DNA of 37,161 bases from Acidobacteriota bacterium (lineage in GTDB: Bacteria > Acidobacteriota > Terriglobia > Terriglobales > Acidobacteriaceae), in assembly GCA_021828835.1 (NCBI GenBank), contig JAJZCY010000005.1, forward strand, positions 1 through 37,161, read 5' to 3'. A program made the position numbers and the translations under genes. Each line of letters starts with the position of its first letter. Within the stretch, counting starts at the first letter, position 1. Positions 9,255 to 19,252 of the stretch are shown piece after piece. The notes under the pieces are model-generated. The model searched no databases. It worked only from the letters and a program-made list of their open reading frames with translations, and had not been told where the DNA came from.

Positions 9255-9896
9255 TTACCCGCGCACCGTGGCCGGCGCACCCGCTGCGCGGGCGGCGGCT
9301 TTGCGGCGCTGGAGCCAGACCTGAACGGGGCGGGCGATGAGAAGCGCGGCCAGGATCAGCGTCTCGTCCAGGGGCTTGAGAACGCCGGGCTTCACCTGCC
9401 ACCAGTAGTGAATGATTCCCGCAACCGCGGCGATGTAGACCAGGCGGTGCAGGCGCGCCCATTTCTTGCCGCCCATCTTGCGAATGGCCCAGTTGGTGGA
9501 GGTGGCGGCCAGCGGCAGCATCAGCAGCCATGCGGCCATGCCCGCAGTGACGTAGCGGCGCTTGACCACGTCGCCGAGCATGGCGTCGGGCTGAAAGCCG
9601 CAATAGAGGCCCATCCAGGTAAGCAGATGCAGCGAGGCGTAGAAGAAGGCGAAGAGGCCGAGCAGGCGGCGGAACTTGATGAGCCAGCCGAGGCGCGGCG
9701 ACAGTCGCCGCACCGGCGTGACGGCCAGGGAGATGAGCAGGATCTCCAGTGTGGCGGTGCCGGTGGTGAAGGTGATGGTCTTGGTGGGATCGGGGCCGAG
9801 CGTGTTGGTGGCGGCGCACCACAGCAGCCACAGGAAGGGCGAGAGGCAGGCGATCCAGGTAAGGGTCTTGAGCAGGATGAGGGCTTTGCGATTCAT
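9255..9896 (-). CDS. msrQ: MsrQ/YedZ heme-binding membrane subunit of the methionine sulfoxide reductase system
   Basis: TM protein; TGTATLEILLISLAVTPVRR, RRLLGLFAFFYASLHLLTW, LHRLVYIAAVAGIIHYWW; adjacent to msrP. Confidence 0.93.
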   Translation of the reverse strand: MNRKALILLKTLTWIACLSPFLWLLWCAATNTLGPDPTKTITFTTGTATLEILLISLAVTPVRRLSPRLGWLIKFRRLLGLFAFFYASLHLLTWMGLYCGFQPDAMLGDVVKRRYVTAGMAAWLLMLPLAATSTNWAIRKMGGKKWARLHRLVYIAAVAGIIHYWWQVKPGVLKPLDETLILAALLIARPVQVWLQRRKAAARAAGAPATVRG

Positions 9897-9905
9897 GCGT
9901 GACAG

Positions 9906-9939
9906 GTCAGCGAGTCAGCAAGTCAGCGAGCCGGCAGGG
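9906..9939 (+). repeat. CAGCGAGT-type tandem repeat, site C
   Basis: gtcagcgagtcagcaagtcagcgagccggcaggg, period 8. Confidence 0.6.
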
Positions 9940-9975
9940 TGCAGTGGCCGACTCGGCTGATTGCGCGGACGAGCT

Positions 9976-10962
<987 letters not shown>

Positions 10963-11079
10963 GATGGACCTCGCGCGGGGGGGAAGACCGCTGTTGTCCA
11001 TTAGACACCGCGGGGCGGGGGATGGTCACTGTTTCTGTATGTCAGAAGAATGAATTGTTTGCGGCTGCATCAACGGCAT

Positions 11080-12522
11080 TCAGGAGGACAGCGGTGAGTT
11101 GATGTTCTGGTGCGATGCCGGTGCGAAGGGCCATTGGCGCAGGCGGCGGGCGCGAAGCAGATAAACGGCGGTGCCGGTGACGGCGATGAGTGCAGCGCCG
11201 CCAATGCCGAGCATCGCGTTGGGCCGCGCAAGAAGGATGAAGACGAATCCGCAGATCGCCACCAGCGGCGGCAGCGGGTAGAGCGGAATTTTGAAGGGCC
11301 GGGGCAGGTCGGGGCGGCGCGCCCGCAGGATCATGACGCCGAACTGTTGCAGGAAGAACTGCAAGAGGATGCGCACAATCACCAGCATGGTGATGACTTC
11401 CGCCAGCGAGAAGAAGCAGAAGACAGTAGCCACCAGGCCGAGGGCCACCAACGAGCGGTGCGGAATGCCGTGCCGGGGATGGACGGCGGCGAGGAAGCGG
11501 AAGTAGTTGCCGTCGCGGGCCGCGGCATAGGGGACGCGCGAGTAGCCGAGCAGCAGGGAGAAGACGCTGGCGAAGGCGGTCCACATGATGAGGGCGGCGA
11601 TGGTGTAGCCGGCCCAGCGGCCGAAGGCGGAGCGGGCGATGTCGGCCACCAGCTGCACGCGAACCGAGTCGCTTTGCGCGGCGTGGGTGGCCGCGTTGGG
11701 CAGCGAGGGCAGGGCCGCGAGGTTCAGCAGGATGTAAAAGCCGGCGACCGCGACGACGGAGATGAGGATGGCGCGGGGAATGGTGCGCTCGGGCTGGCGC
11801 ACCTCGCCGCCCAGAAAGCAGATGTTGTAGTAGCCCCAGTAATCGTAGGTGGCGATGAGGGTGGCATGACCGAGCCCGGCGAGCGCGAGGGCACCGCTGG
11901 CCGCGGGATGGGTGGGCAGATGCCATCCCCCAGTGGCCGCGGCGTTGGTGAAGCCGGAGGCGATGGCGCCGACGAGCGCGCACATCACACCTCCGAAGAG
12001 CACCCAGGCAGTGCGGGTGATGGAGCTGATGTTGCGGTAGAGCAGCGCGGTGACCAGCAGGCAAGCCGCGGCGGCAGCGAAGCTGGTGTAATGCAGCCCA
12101 GGCAGCGCATGCAGCGGCGCCCCGAGCAGGGCAGGGAAGAAGTAGGCGAGAAAGCTGGCCAGGCCGATGCAGCCGGAGGCGATGGAGAGCGGGGCGGAAA
12201 AGCTCAGTTGCCAGACGAAGAGAAAGCTGAGCCAGTTGCCGGCGCGCTCCGGTCCGTAGATCTCGCGCAGAAAGGCGTAGCTTCCGCCGGCGCGGGGGAA
12301 CATGGCTCCCAACTCGGCCCAGACCAGGCCGTCGGCTACCGCCATGAGGCCGCCCAGCACCCAGGCCCATACGGAGAGCCGCGCGCCAGCCGCGGCGATG
12401 ATGAGCGGGAGGGTGATGAAGGGACCCACACCAATCATCTCGAGCATGTTGAAGAGCACCGCCGGGCGGAGCCCGATGCGACGCTGAAGTGCTTCGCTCG
12501 ACGTGGTTTGTGCAGGGAAAAT
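11080..12522 (-). CDS. APC-family amino acid permease
   Basis: About 12 hydrophobic segments; MIGVGPFITLPLIIAAAGA, WAELGAMFPRAGGSYAFLREIYG. Confidence 0.9.
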   Translation of the reverse strand: MFPAQTTSSEALQRRIGLRPAVLFNMLEMIGVGPFITLPLIIAAAGARLSVWAWVLGGLMAVADGLVWAELGAMFPRAGGSYAFLREIYGPERAGNWLSFLFVWQLSFSAPLSIASGCIGLASFLAYFFPALLGAPLHALPGLHYTSFAAAAACLLVTALLYRNISSITRTAWVLFGGVMCALVGAIASGFTNAAATGGWHLPTHPAASGALALAGLGHATLIATYDYWGYYNICFLGGEVRQPERTIPRAILISVVAVAGFYILLNLAALPSLPNAATHAAQSDSVRVQLVADIARSAFGRWAGYTIAALIMWTAFASVFSLLLGYSRVPYAAARDGNYFRFLAAVHPRHGIPHRSLVALGLVATVFCFFSLAEVITMLVIVRILLQFFLQQFGVMILRARRPDLPRPFKIPLYPLPPLVAICGFVFILLARPNAMLGIGGAALIAVTGTAVYLLRARRLRQWPFAPASHQNINSPLSS

Positions 12523-12565
12523 CATGGGTGGCAAGGCGCTCCCAGGATTGTACACTGGCGAAGAA

Positions 12566-15415
12566 ATGTTCTCTTTTCTTTCCTCACGATCTCAATTTCT
12601 GGCGGTAAGTACGGCGATGGCGGGACTGCTTGCCGCGAGCGGTTCTGTGGGTGTGCGGGCGCAGGCGGACGCGAAGGCGGTTGCGGAGCTGCAGGCGGTG
12701 CCGCTGCCGCAGCCCTCGATGTATGCGCAGCCGCTGCCGGAGGATCGCGGGCAGGCGGAACTGGTGCGGGCGCTCAAGCAGCTGAACACCACGGCCAGCG
12801 TGCTCTACATTGTGGCGCATCCGGATGATGAGGATGGCGGATTGCTCACCTATCTGACGCGCGGCCTGGGCGCGAGGGCCACGCTGTTCACACTGACGCG
12901 CGGCGAGGGCGGCCAGAACGCGATGTCGGCGGAGCAGAACGACGCTCTGGGCCTGATCCGCACCGAGGAACTGCTGAAGGCTGACGAATATTATGGCGTC
13001 TCGCAGCTCTTTGGAACCGAGGCGGACTTCGGCTTCTCGAAGACCAAGGAAGAGTCGATGTCGCAATGGGGCCACGACCGCGTGCTGTACGACACGGTTC
13101 TGGCCATCCGGAAGACGCGGCCGGAGATTATCGTTGCCACGTTTGTCGGCGGGGTGTCTGACGGGCACGGGCAGCACCAGGTCTCCGGCGAGATCGCGCA
13201 GGAGGCGTTCAAGGCGGCGGCCGATCCCAAGGTCTTTCCCGATCAGTTGAAGGACGGCCTGGAGCCGTGGCAGGCGCAGGCGGTGTACTCGCGCATTCCG
13301 TTCGCGCGGGTGACGGCGCGGGGCATCTTCGACTACGCGACCGGTCACTGGGCTCCGGCGCGCTTCCATAACTATTTGACCGGGCAGTGGACGAATGGAC
13401 CGCTCTCGACGGACGTGACGGTACCGGTGGGGACGTGGGACCCGGTGCTGGGGCGGACCTACGTGCAGATCGCGCGGCAGGGCTGGGGCATGCAGAAGTC
13501 GCAGAACGGCGGCGCGAATCCCACGCTGGATGGGCCGGCGGAGTCGTCGTTCCATCTGTGGGGCGTGGCGCCGGGGGTGAGCGCGGGCAGCGGCGATACG
13601 AGCCTGTTCGACAACGCGCACGTGAAGATCGATACCAGCGTGGCAGGGCTGGCGCGGCTGGCGGGGAAGAATCTGCCGGCATGGCTCAGGAGCGGTCTGG
13701 GCCAAATCGACAGTGGGTTGCGCAATGTGGAGAGCGACTGCCGCGAGCAGGGCGGGGTGAACGGCGCGAAGGCGCTGGCGCCGATCTACCGCGAGACGCT
13801 GGACCTGTATGCACAGGTGGAGAAGAGCGATCTGAGCGGGGAGGCGAAGTCCGATCTAGGGTTCGAATTGGGCGCGAAGATCAATGAGTTTCAGACGGCG
13901 TTCCAGGAACTGCTGGGGCTCGACGTGATTGCGTTCCGCACCAAGGGCGAACCGCGACAGGGCATGGGCCCGCGCGGTGAGGGGGCCGACGAGACGCTGC
14001 GGGCGGTGACGCCCGGCGAAAGCTTCAAGGTGCAGGCGCATGTAGCGCAGGCGGGAACGGCGGCGCAGATCGACAATATCTGGCTAGCGAGCCACAGCGG
14101 ATCGCCGTGGCAGGCGAAGGCTGAGGAAGGCGTGCTGCCGGAGAATGCGCGGGTAGCGGATCGCATCTTCGATGTGCAGACGCCGGAGAGTGCGCAGTCC
14201 ACCAAGCCGTACTTCACGCGGCCGAACAGCGAGCAGCCATACTACGACATCTCGAATCCCGCGTGGCGGCTGCGGCCGTTGATGCCCTGGCCGCTGGATG
14301 CGTGGGTGGAGTTCAGCTTCGAGGGGCTGCCGATCCGCATCGGCGGAGTGGTGCAGACGTTGCAGCGCGAGACCGGACCGGGGGGCATCTACGCACCGCT
14401 GGTGGTGACGCCGAAGGTGGGAGTGAGCGTGCAACCAGAGGCGCGGCTGCTGCCGCTGGATGGCTCGCCGCTGCCGGTGCACGTGACGGTACAGACGCAG
14501 CAGGCGGCGCAGGGTACGGTGACGCTGAAGCTGCCGCAGGGGTGGACGGCGACACCTGAGCAGGCGCAGTTTGCACGCAGCAGCGCGGGCGATACGGCTC
14601 CGCTGGACTTTCTGGTGAAGCCGGCCAGTGCGGGCGTGGGGGCTTATTCGATCGAGGCCGTGGCCCAGGTGAACGGAACGAGCTACACGACGGGCTGGCA
14701 CAACGTGAGCTATGCGGGACTGCTGCCCTACAACCAGTTCAAGCCGGCGGTGCTGCGCACGCGCAAGGTGGACGTGAAGGTAGCGCCGGGGCTGCGCGTG
14801 GGTTACGTGATGGGCACCGGCGACACGGTGCCGGATGCCATCCAGCAACTGGGCGTGACGCCGCATCTGCTCACCGACGCGGAGTTGCAATCGGCCGACC
14901 TGTCGCAGTGGAACACCATCGTGATCGGCATTCGCGCCTACTCGTCGCGGCCGGTTCTGGCGATGGTGCAGCCGCGGCTGAACGAATACGTGCGCAACGG
15001 CGGGACGCTGGTGGTGCAGTACCAGAGCGCGAACTTCCCGGCGCCGCTGCCGCTGGCGATGGGGCGGATTCCGGAGCGGGTGATCCAGGAGAACGATCCG
15101 GTGAAGATTCTGGATGCTTCGAGCAAGGTGCTGAATTGGCCGGACAAGATCACCAGCGCCGACTTCAATGGGTGGTACGAGGAGCGGGGCCACTCGTTCC
15201 TGGATAGCTGGGCACCGGGGTACACGGCGCTGACCGAGACCGCCGATCCGGGGCAGTCGCCGCAGCGCGGCGGCTGGCTGGTGGCACACCCGGGCAAGGG
15301 CACATATATCTACATTGCCTATGCGCTCTACCGGCAACTGCCGGAGCTGGTGCCGGGGTCGTATCGGATTCTGGCCAATCTGCTGAGTGCCGGGCACGAA
15401 GGCGCCGGGCAATAG
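12566..15415 (+). CDS. Secreted PIG-L/LmbE deacetylase with NEW3-like and GATase1/ThuA-like C-terminal regions
   Basis: Signal peptide; IVAHPDDEDGGLLTYLTRGLGARATLFTLTRGEGGQN; beta-rich middle; C-terminal LRVGYVMGTGDTVPDAIQQLGV...IVIGIRAYSS...YVRNGGTLVVQYQ. Confidence 0.85.
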   Translation: MFSFLSSRSQFLAVSTAMAGLLAASGSVGVRAQADAKAVAELQAVPLPQPSMYAQPLPEDRGQAELVRALKQLNTTASVLYIVAHPDDEDGGLLTYLTRGLGARATLFTLTRGEGGQNAMSAEQNDALGLIRTEELLKADEYYGVSQLFGTEADFGFSKTKEESMSQWGHDRVLYDTVLAIRKTRPEIIVATFVGGVSDGHGQHQVSGEIAQEAFKAAADPKVFPDQLKDGLEPWQAQAVYSRIPFARVTARGIFDYATGHWAPARFHNYLTGQWTNGPLSTDVTVPVGTWDPVLGRTYVQIARQGWGMQKSQNGGANPTLDGPAESSFHLWGVAPGVSAGSGDTSLFDNAHVKIDTSVAGLARLAGKNLPAWLRSGLGQIDSGLRNVESDCREQGGVNGAKALAPIYRETLDLYAQVEKSDLSGEAKSDLGFELGAKINEFQTAFQELLGLDVIAFRTKGEPRQGMGPRGEGADETLRAVTPGESFKVQAHVAQAGTAAQIDNIWLASHSGSPWQAKAEEGVLPENARVADRIFDVQTPESAQSTKPYFTRPNSEQPYYDISNPAWRLRPLMPWPLDAWVEFSFEGLPIRIGGVVQTLQRETGPGGIYAPLVVTPKVGVSVQPEARLLPLDGSPLPVHVTVQTQQAAQGTVTLKLPQGWTATPEQAQFARSSAGDTAPLDFLVKPASAGVGAYSIEAVAQVNGTSYTTGWHNVSYAGLLPYNQFKPAVLRTRKVDVKVAPGLRVGYVMGTGDTVPDAIQQLGVTPHLLTDAELQSADLSQWNTIVIGIRAYSSRPVLAMVQPRLNEYVRNGGTLVVQYQSANFPAPLPLAMGRIPERVIQENDPVKILDASSKVLNWPDKITSADFNGWYEERGHSFLDSWAPGYTALTETADPGQSPQRGGWLVAHPGKGTYIYIAYALYRQLPELVPGSYRILANLLSAGHEGAGQ

Positions 15416-15606
15416 GCGCGTCCCTGGAGCGGTAGACGTGCCGTTCCGTCTTGCGGCGGCTGTTCCCAGCGGTGTTGCGGGGCTGCGCTTGGTTGGCCGC
15501 CAATGATCCTCCTGAATTGCCTCTGCGCGCAGGGGTGCGAGGAGCGTCTCAGCTCCGCGCGGGACGGGCTTCGTGTGCAAAAGAGGCTCTGTTGGACCCT
15601 GTCGCC

Positions 15607-15646
15607 AATTGTGAAAAATGCGTGAATTCGTCATCTATTCACAATT
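15607..15646. promoter_or_regulatory. Wide-spaced inverted repeat, possible operator upstream of the porin-like gene
   Basis: AATTGTGAA (15607-15615) - 22 nt - TTCACAATT (15638-15646), perfect 9-bp arms. Confidence 0.45.
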
Positions 15647-15827
15647 CTTTGCAACTCTGGATGCGGAACAAAGCAGTGATATCCGATTGCTTCGGAATGC
15701 CCTCGGAGTCTCCGTACCTGATATGGACCTGAATCGTGTTTCGATGTTCGACAAGTTCCGGACGCCGCGTAGCGGCGCATCGGCAACCCAGATCCAAGAT
15801 TCTTCCCAACGCAAAGAGAGAGGCCTA

Positions 15828-17627
15828 ATGAACTTTCGATGGAAGGCAGCTGCAGCAACCCTGTTGGCGGCCAGTGTTGTTGTTTCGTACGCGCAGAGTG
15901 GCGATAGCGCTGCCGCTCAGAAGAAACACACGGCCCGCAAAAGCCAGAAGCCTGCCCAACCCTCGGTGCAAGACCAGATCGACGCGCTGCGCATGCAGTT
16001 GCAGACCGAGATCGACAGCCTGAAGACCGAGTTGCAGCAGAAGGACCAGCAACTGAAGCAGGCCCAGGACACCGCCAGCCAGGCGCAGACGGCGGCGCAG
16101 AAGGCGCAGCAGGCCGCCGATGAGCAACAGCAGGCGGTGACGGAGAACAAGCAGTCGGTCTCGGCGCTGCAGTCCTCGGTGTCGGATATGAAGGGCACGC
16201 AGGCGTCGCTGGCCTCGACCATCTCGGACGAGACTTCCAAGATCAAGAAGGAAGTGAACAGTCCGGAAGGGATCCACTACAAGGGCATCACCATCTCGCC
16301 GGCGGGCAGCTTCCTGGCGGCCGAAACCGATTGGCGCAGCGGCGCCACGGGCGGCGGCCTGAACACCGCATTTACGGGGGTTCCGCTGCAGAATTCCCAG
16401 GCCTACCAGATGAGCGAGTTCACCGGCACGGGACGCCAGTCGCGCATTGCCCTGCGGGCGACCGGCAAGCTGGCCAACATGATCCTGACCGGCTACTACG
16501 AGATGGACTGGCTGGGTACCGGGATCACCTCGAACAACAACCAGTCGAACAGCTACGTAGTGCGCATGCGCCAACTGTGGGCGGATGCGGCGCTGAGCAA
16601 CGGCTGGGACTTCTCCGGCGGCCAGGGCTGGTCGCTGGTGGCGGAGACCACGCAGGGCCTCAAGCGCGGCACAGAGATTCTGCCGGCCACCATCGACCCG
16701 CAGTACGAAGCCGGCTTTGTGTGGACGCGGCAGTACAGCTTCCGGGTGACGAAGTCGATCGACAACCGCTACTTCATGGGCGTTTCGGTGGAGAACGCGC
16801 AGACGCTGAATCCGGCCGGGCAGAACCTGCCCGCCAACTATCTCTTTGGCTCGACCGGCACCGGCGGGGGTCTGCTCAACCCGACGGCGAACTACTCCTT
16901 CAACTACACGCCGGATTTCGTGGCCAAATTGGCGATGGAGCCGGGCTGGGGCCACTGGGAACTGTTCGGCCTGGGCCGCTCGTTCCGCGATCGCATCTAT
17001 CCGACCACTGGCTCGCCTTACAACAAGGTTGTGTGGGGCGGCGGGGTAGGCGGCGGCGTGCGCGGACCGGTGCTTAGCAGCAGGAAGGCCTTCGTCTACC
17101 TGAAAGGACTGTATGGGCAGGGGGTAGGCCGTTACGGCTCGTCGACGATCGCCGATGTTACGGTCCGTCCCGATGGCTCACTGTCGCCGCTGCACGGTTT
17201 TTCGAGCCTGGGCGGTGTGGAGCTTGACCCGATCAAGCGGCTGATGATCTACATCGACTACGGCGGCGACTACATCGGCCGTGACTGGACGATGGCGAAC
17301 GGCAAGGAAGTGGGCTACGGCACCTACAGCGCCGACATGTCGGGCTGCACGACCGAGCCGACGACGGTCAGCGCGGCGGGAGCCTCGGGCGGCGCGCCCA
17401 CCACTCCGGCCCATTGCACCGCCAACAACAAGGACGTGCAGGAGTTCACCTCCGGCTACTGGTACGACCTCTACAGCGGACCGAAGGGCCGGCTGCGCCA
17501 GGGTCTGCAATACAGCTACATCCGCCGCGATCTGTGGTCCGGCAACGGCGGCGCGACGAACCCCGGCGGCGGCGCTTACGGTGGCGACAACATGGTGTTC
17601 ACCTCGTTCCGCTACTACCTGCCATAA
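15828..17627 (+). CDS. Outer-membrane porin-like protein with N-terminal coiled coil
   Basis: Signal peptide; Q/A-rich coiled coil (QIDALRMQLQTEIDSLKTELQQKDQQLKQAQ); aromatic/Gly-rich alternating C-terminus ending ...SFRYYLP. Confidence 0.75.
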   Translation: MNFRWKAAAATLLAASVVVSYAQSGDSAAAQKKHTARKSQKPAQPSVQDQIDALRMQLQTEIDSLKTELQQKDQQLKQAQDTASQAQTAAQKAQQAADEQQQAVTENKQSVSALQSSVSDMKGTQASLASTISDETSKIKKEVNSPEGIHYKGITISPAGSFLAAETDWRSGATGGGLNTAFTGVPLQNSQAYQMSEFTGTGRQSRIALRATGKLANMILTGYYEMDWLGTGITSNNNQSNSYVVRMRQLWADAALSNGWDFSGGQGWSLVAETTQGLKRGTEILPATIDPQYEAGFVWTRQYSFRVTKSIDNRYFMGVSVENAQTLNPAGQNLPANYLFGSTGTGGGLLNPTANYSFNYTPDFVAKLAMEPGWGHWELFGLGRSFRDRIYPTTGSPYNKVVWGGGVGGGVRGPVLSSRKAFVYLKGLYGQGVGRYGSSTIADVTVRPDGSLSPLHGFSSLGGVELDPIKRLMIYIDYGGDYIGRDWTMANGKEVGYGTYSADMSGCTTEPTTVSAAGASGGAPTTPAHCTANNKDVQEFTSGYWYDLYSGPKGRLRQGLQYSYIRRDLWSGNGGATNPGGGAYGGDNMVFTSFRYYLP

Positions 17628-17628
17628 G

Positions 17629-17651
17629 CAGCGAGTCAGCAGGTTCGCAAG
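17629..17651 (+). repeat. CAGCGAGT-type repeat, site D
   Basis: cagcgagtcagcaggttcgcaag just after the porin stop. Confidence 0.45.
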
Positions 17652-17655
17652 AAGT

Positions 17656-17687
17656 ACGAAGGGCAGCCCGGCCGGGCTGCCCTTCGT
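17656..17687. terminator. 32-bp perfect palindrome; terminator/cruciform-like
   Basis: acgaagggcagcccgg|ccgggctgcccttcgt; no clear U-tract. Confidence 0.6.
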
Positions 17688-17798
17688 GCGTTGGGAGCAG
17701 GGGGCGCACTGCATATGGGCTGGGAGCCCGGGGAAGGCGAGCGCAACCCAGGCTGGTGCGAATCGGGTAGACTGCTCAAGTTGAGGGTTGCGTTTCGA

Positions 17799-19148
17799 AT
17801 GGCAATCAATTTCAAGCACTCTCCGAGGGGGCACGATTTGAAGGACTTGGATCAGCAGAGCAGCCGGCGGACATTTCTCAAGCTGGCGAGCGGGAGCGCC
17901 GCGGGTGCAGTGCTTTCTCCCATGTGCCAGGCGGTGGGGCAGGGTGCGCACGCCGGGCGGCAGCTTTCCGCCAGCCAGGCAGGCGCACTGGGGGACGGCA
18001 AGACGTTGAACACCGGGAAGCTTCAGGCGGCCATCGATCGCCTTGCGGCGCAGGGCGGCGGCACGCTGGTGATTCCCGCGGGGACGTTTCTCTCGGGGGC
18101 CCTCTTTCTGAAGCCAGGAGTGCATCTCCGCCTGGAAAAGGGCGGAGTGCTCAAGGGCTCGACGGAGGTGCGCGACTATCCCATGCGGCGGACGCGCATC
18201 GAAGGCCACTTTCAGCAGTGGCTGCCTGCGCTGATCAACGCTGACGGTTGCGATCAGCTGCGCATTGGCGGAGAGGGCACATTGGACGGCAGCGGAGCGC
18301 CCTTCTGGCAGGCCTTCTGGACGCGTTATCATGCGGACCGCCGGACGACCAACCTGGACGTGCCGCGGCCGCGACTGGCGTTCATCGAGAACTCGCGAGG
18401 CGTGCAGATCTCGGGCATCACCTTCAAGGACTCGGGGTTCTGGAACCTGCATCTCTACCGCTGCCAGCAGGTGCTGGTGGAGAATGTGCGCTTCGAGGTG
18501 CCGGACGGGGTGCGCTGCCCGAGCACCGACGGGACGGACATCGATAGCTGCCAGCATGTGACGATTCGCGGCTGCACCTACCGCGTGGACGACGACTGTG
18601 TTTGCCTGAAGGGCTCCAAGGGGCCGTTTGCGATGAACGACCACGACAGCCCGCCGGTCGAGCACATCCGCATCCAGAACAACACCTACCTGCGGGGCGG
18701 CGGTGTCGCGACGCTGGGCAGCGAGGCGACCATCGTCCGCGACGTTGTGGTGGAGAACTGCAAGGTGCAGGGCCGGGTGCCGGTGGTGCATCTCAAGCTG
18801 CGTCCGGATACGCCGCAGCTCTACGAGGATATTCATTACCGGAACATTACGGTGGACGGGGAGGGGCCGATCTTCGAAGTGCGGCCGTGGAAGCAGTACT
18901 TCGACCTGAAGGGGCAGGCGCCGCCGAAGTCGACCGTGCGCAATGTGACGGTGAACGGAATCAAGGGAAGCTTCGGCTCGTTTGGCGTAATCGAGGGAAC
19001 TCCCGGCCAGACCAGCTTGAGCGGCTTCACGCTCAAGAACATCGACGTGCAACTGAAGAGCCCGGAGCTGAAGGTAGCCCAGGGCATCGATGTGACGGTG
19101 AAGAACGTGACCGTCAATCAGAAGCCGTTTGTGCTGACCCGCGCCTGA
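17799..19148 (+). CDS. Glycoside hydrolase family 28 / pectate-lyase-fold protein, TAT-exported
   Basis: SRRTFLKLASGSAAGAVLSP TAT-like signal; right-handed beta-helix; STDGTDIDSC, YRVDDDCVCLKG. Confidence 0.85.
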   Translation: MAINFKHSPRGHDLKDLDQQSSRRTFLKLASGSAAGAVLSPMCQAVGQGAHAGRQLSASQAGALGDGKTLNTGKLQAAIDRLAAQGGGTLVIPAGTFLSGALFLKPGVHLRLEKGGVLKGSTEVRDYPMRRTRIEGHFQQWLPALINADGCDQLRIGGEGTLDGSGAPFWQAFWTRYHADRRTTNLDVPRPRLAFIENSRGVQISGITFKDSGFWNLHLYRCQQVLVENVRFEVPDGVRCPSTDGTDIDSCQHVTIRGCTYRVDDDCVCLKGSKGPFAMNDHDSPPVEHIRIQNNTYLRGGGVATLGSEATIVRDVVVENCKVQGRVPVVHLKLRPDTPQLYEDIHYRNITVDGEGPIFEVRPWKQYFDLKGQAPPKSTVRNVTVNGIKGSFGSFGVIEGTPGQTSLSGFTLKNIDVQLKSPELKVAQGIDVTVKNVTVNQKPFVLTRA

Positions 19149-19156
19149 CCCGCTTT

Positions 19157-19180
19157 TCCCATCCTGCTCGCGCAGGATGG
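19157..19180. terminator. Hairpin downstream of the GH28-like gene
   Basis: cccatcctgc - tcgc - gcaggatggg, 10-bp stem. Confidence 0.5.
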
Positions 19181-19252
19181 GCCGCGCAGAGCGACCCCGC
19201 TCAAAGCGCGAGATAGCGTTACGCCCCAGGCGCTAGAATCGAAGGTAGAACG

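Noticed and set aside
11110-12828. 572-aa plus-strand ORF opposite the APC permease
   Set aside because: Gly/Glu/Arg-rich antisense ORF with no domain signature; the permease frame is unambiguous.
17178-19052. 624-aa minus-strand ORF opposite the GH28-like gene
   Set aside because: Antisense shadow; the GH28-like frame has signal and motifs.
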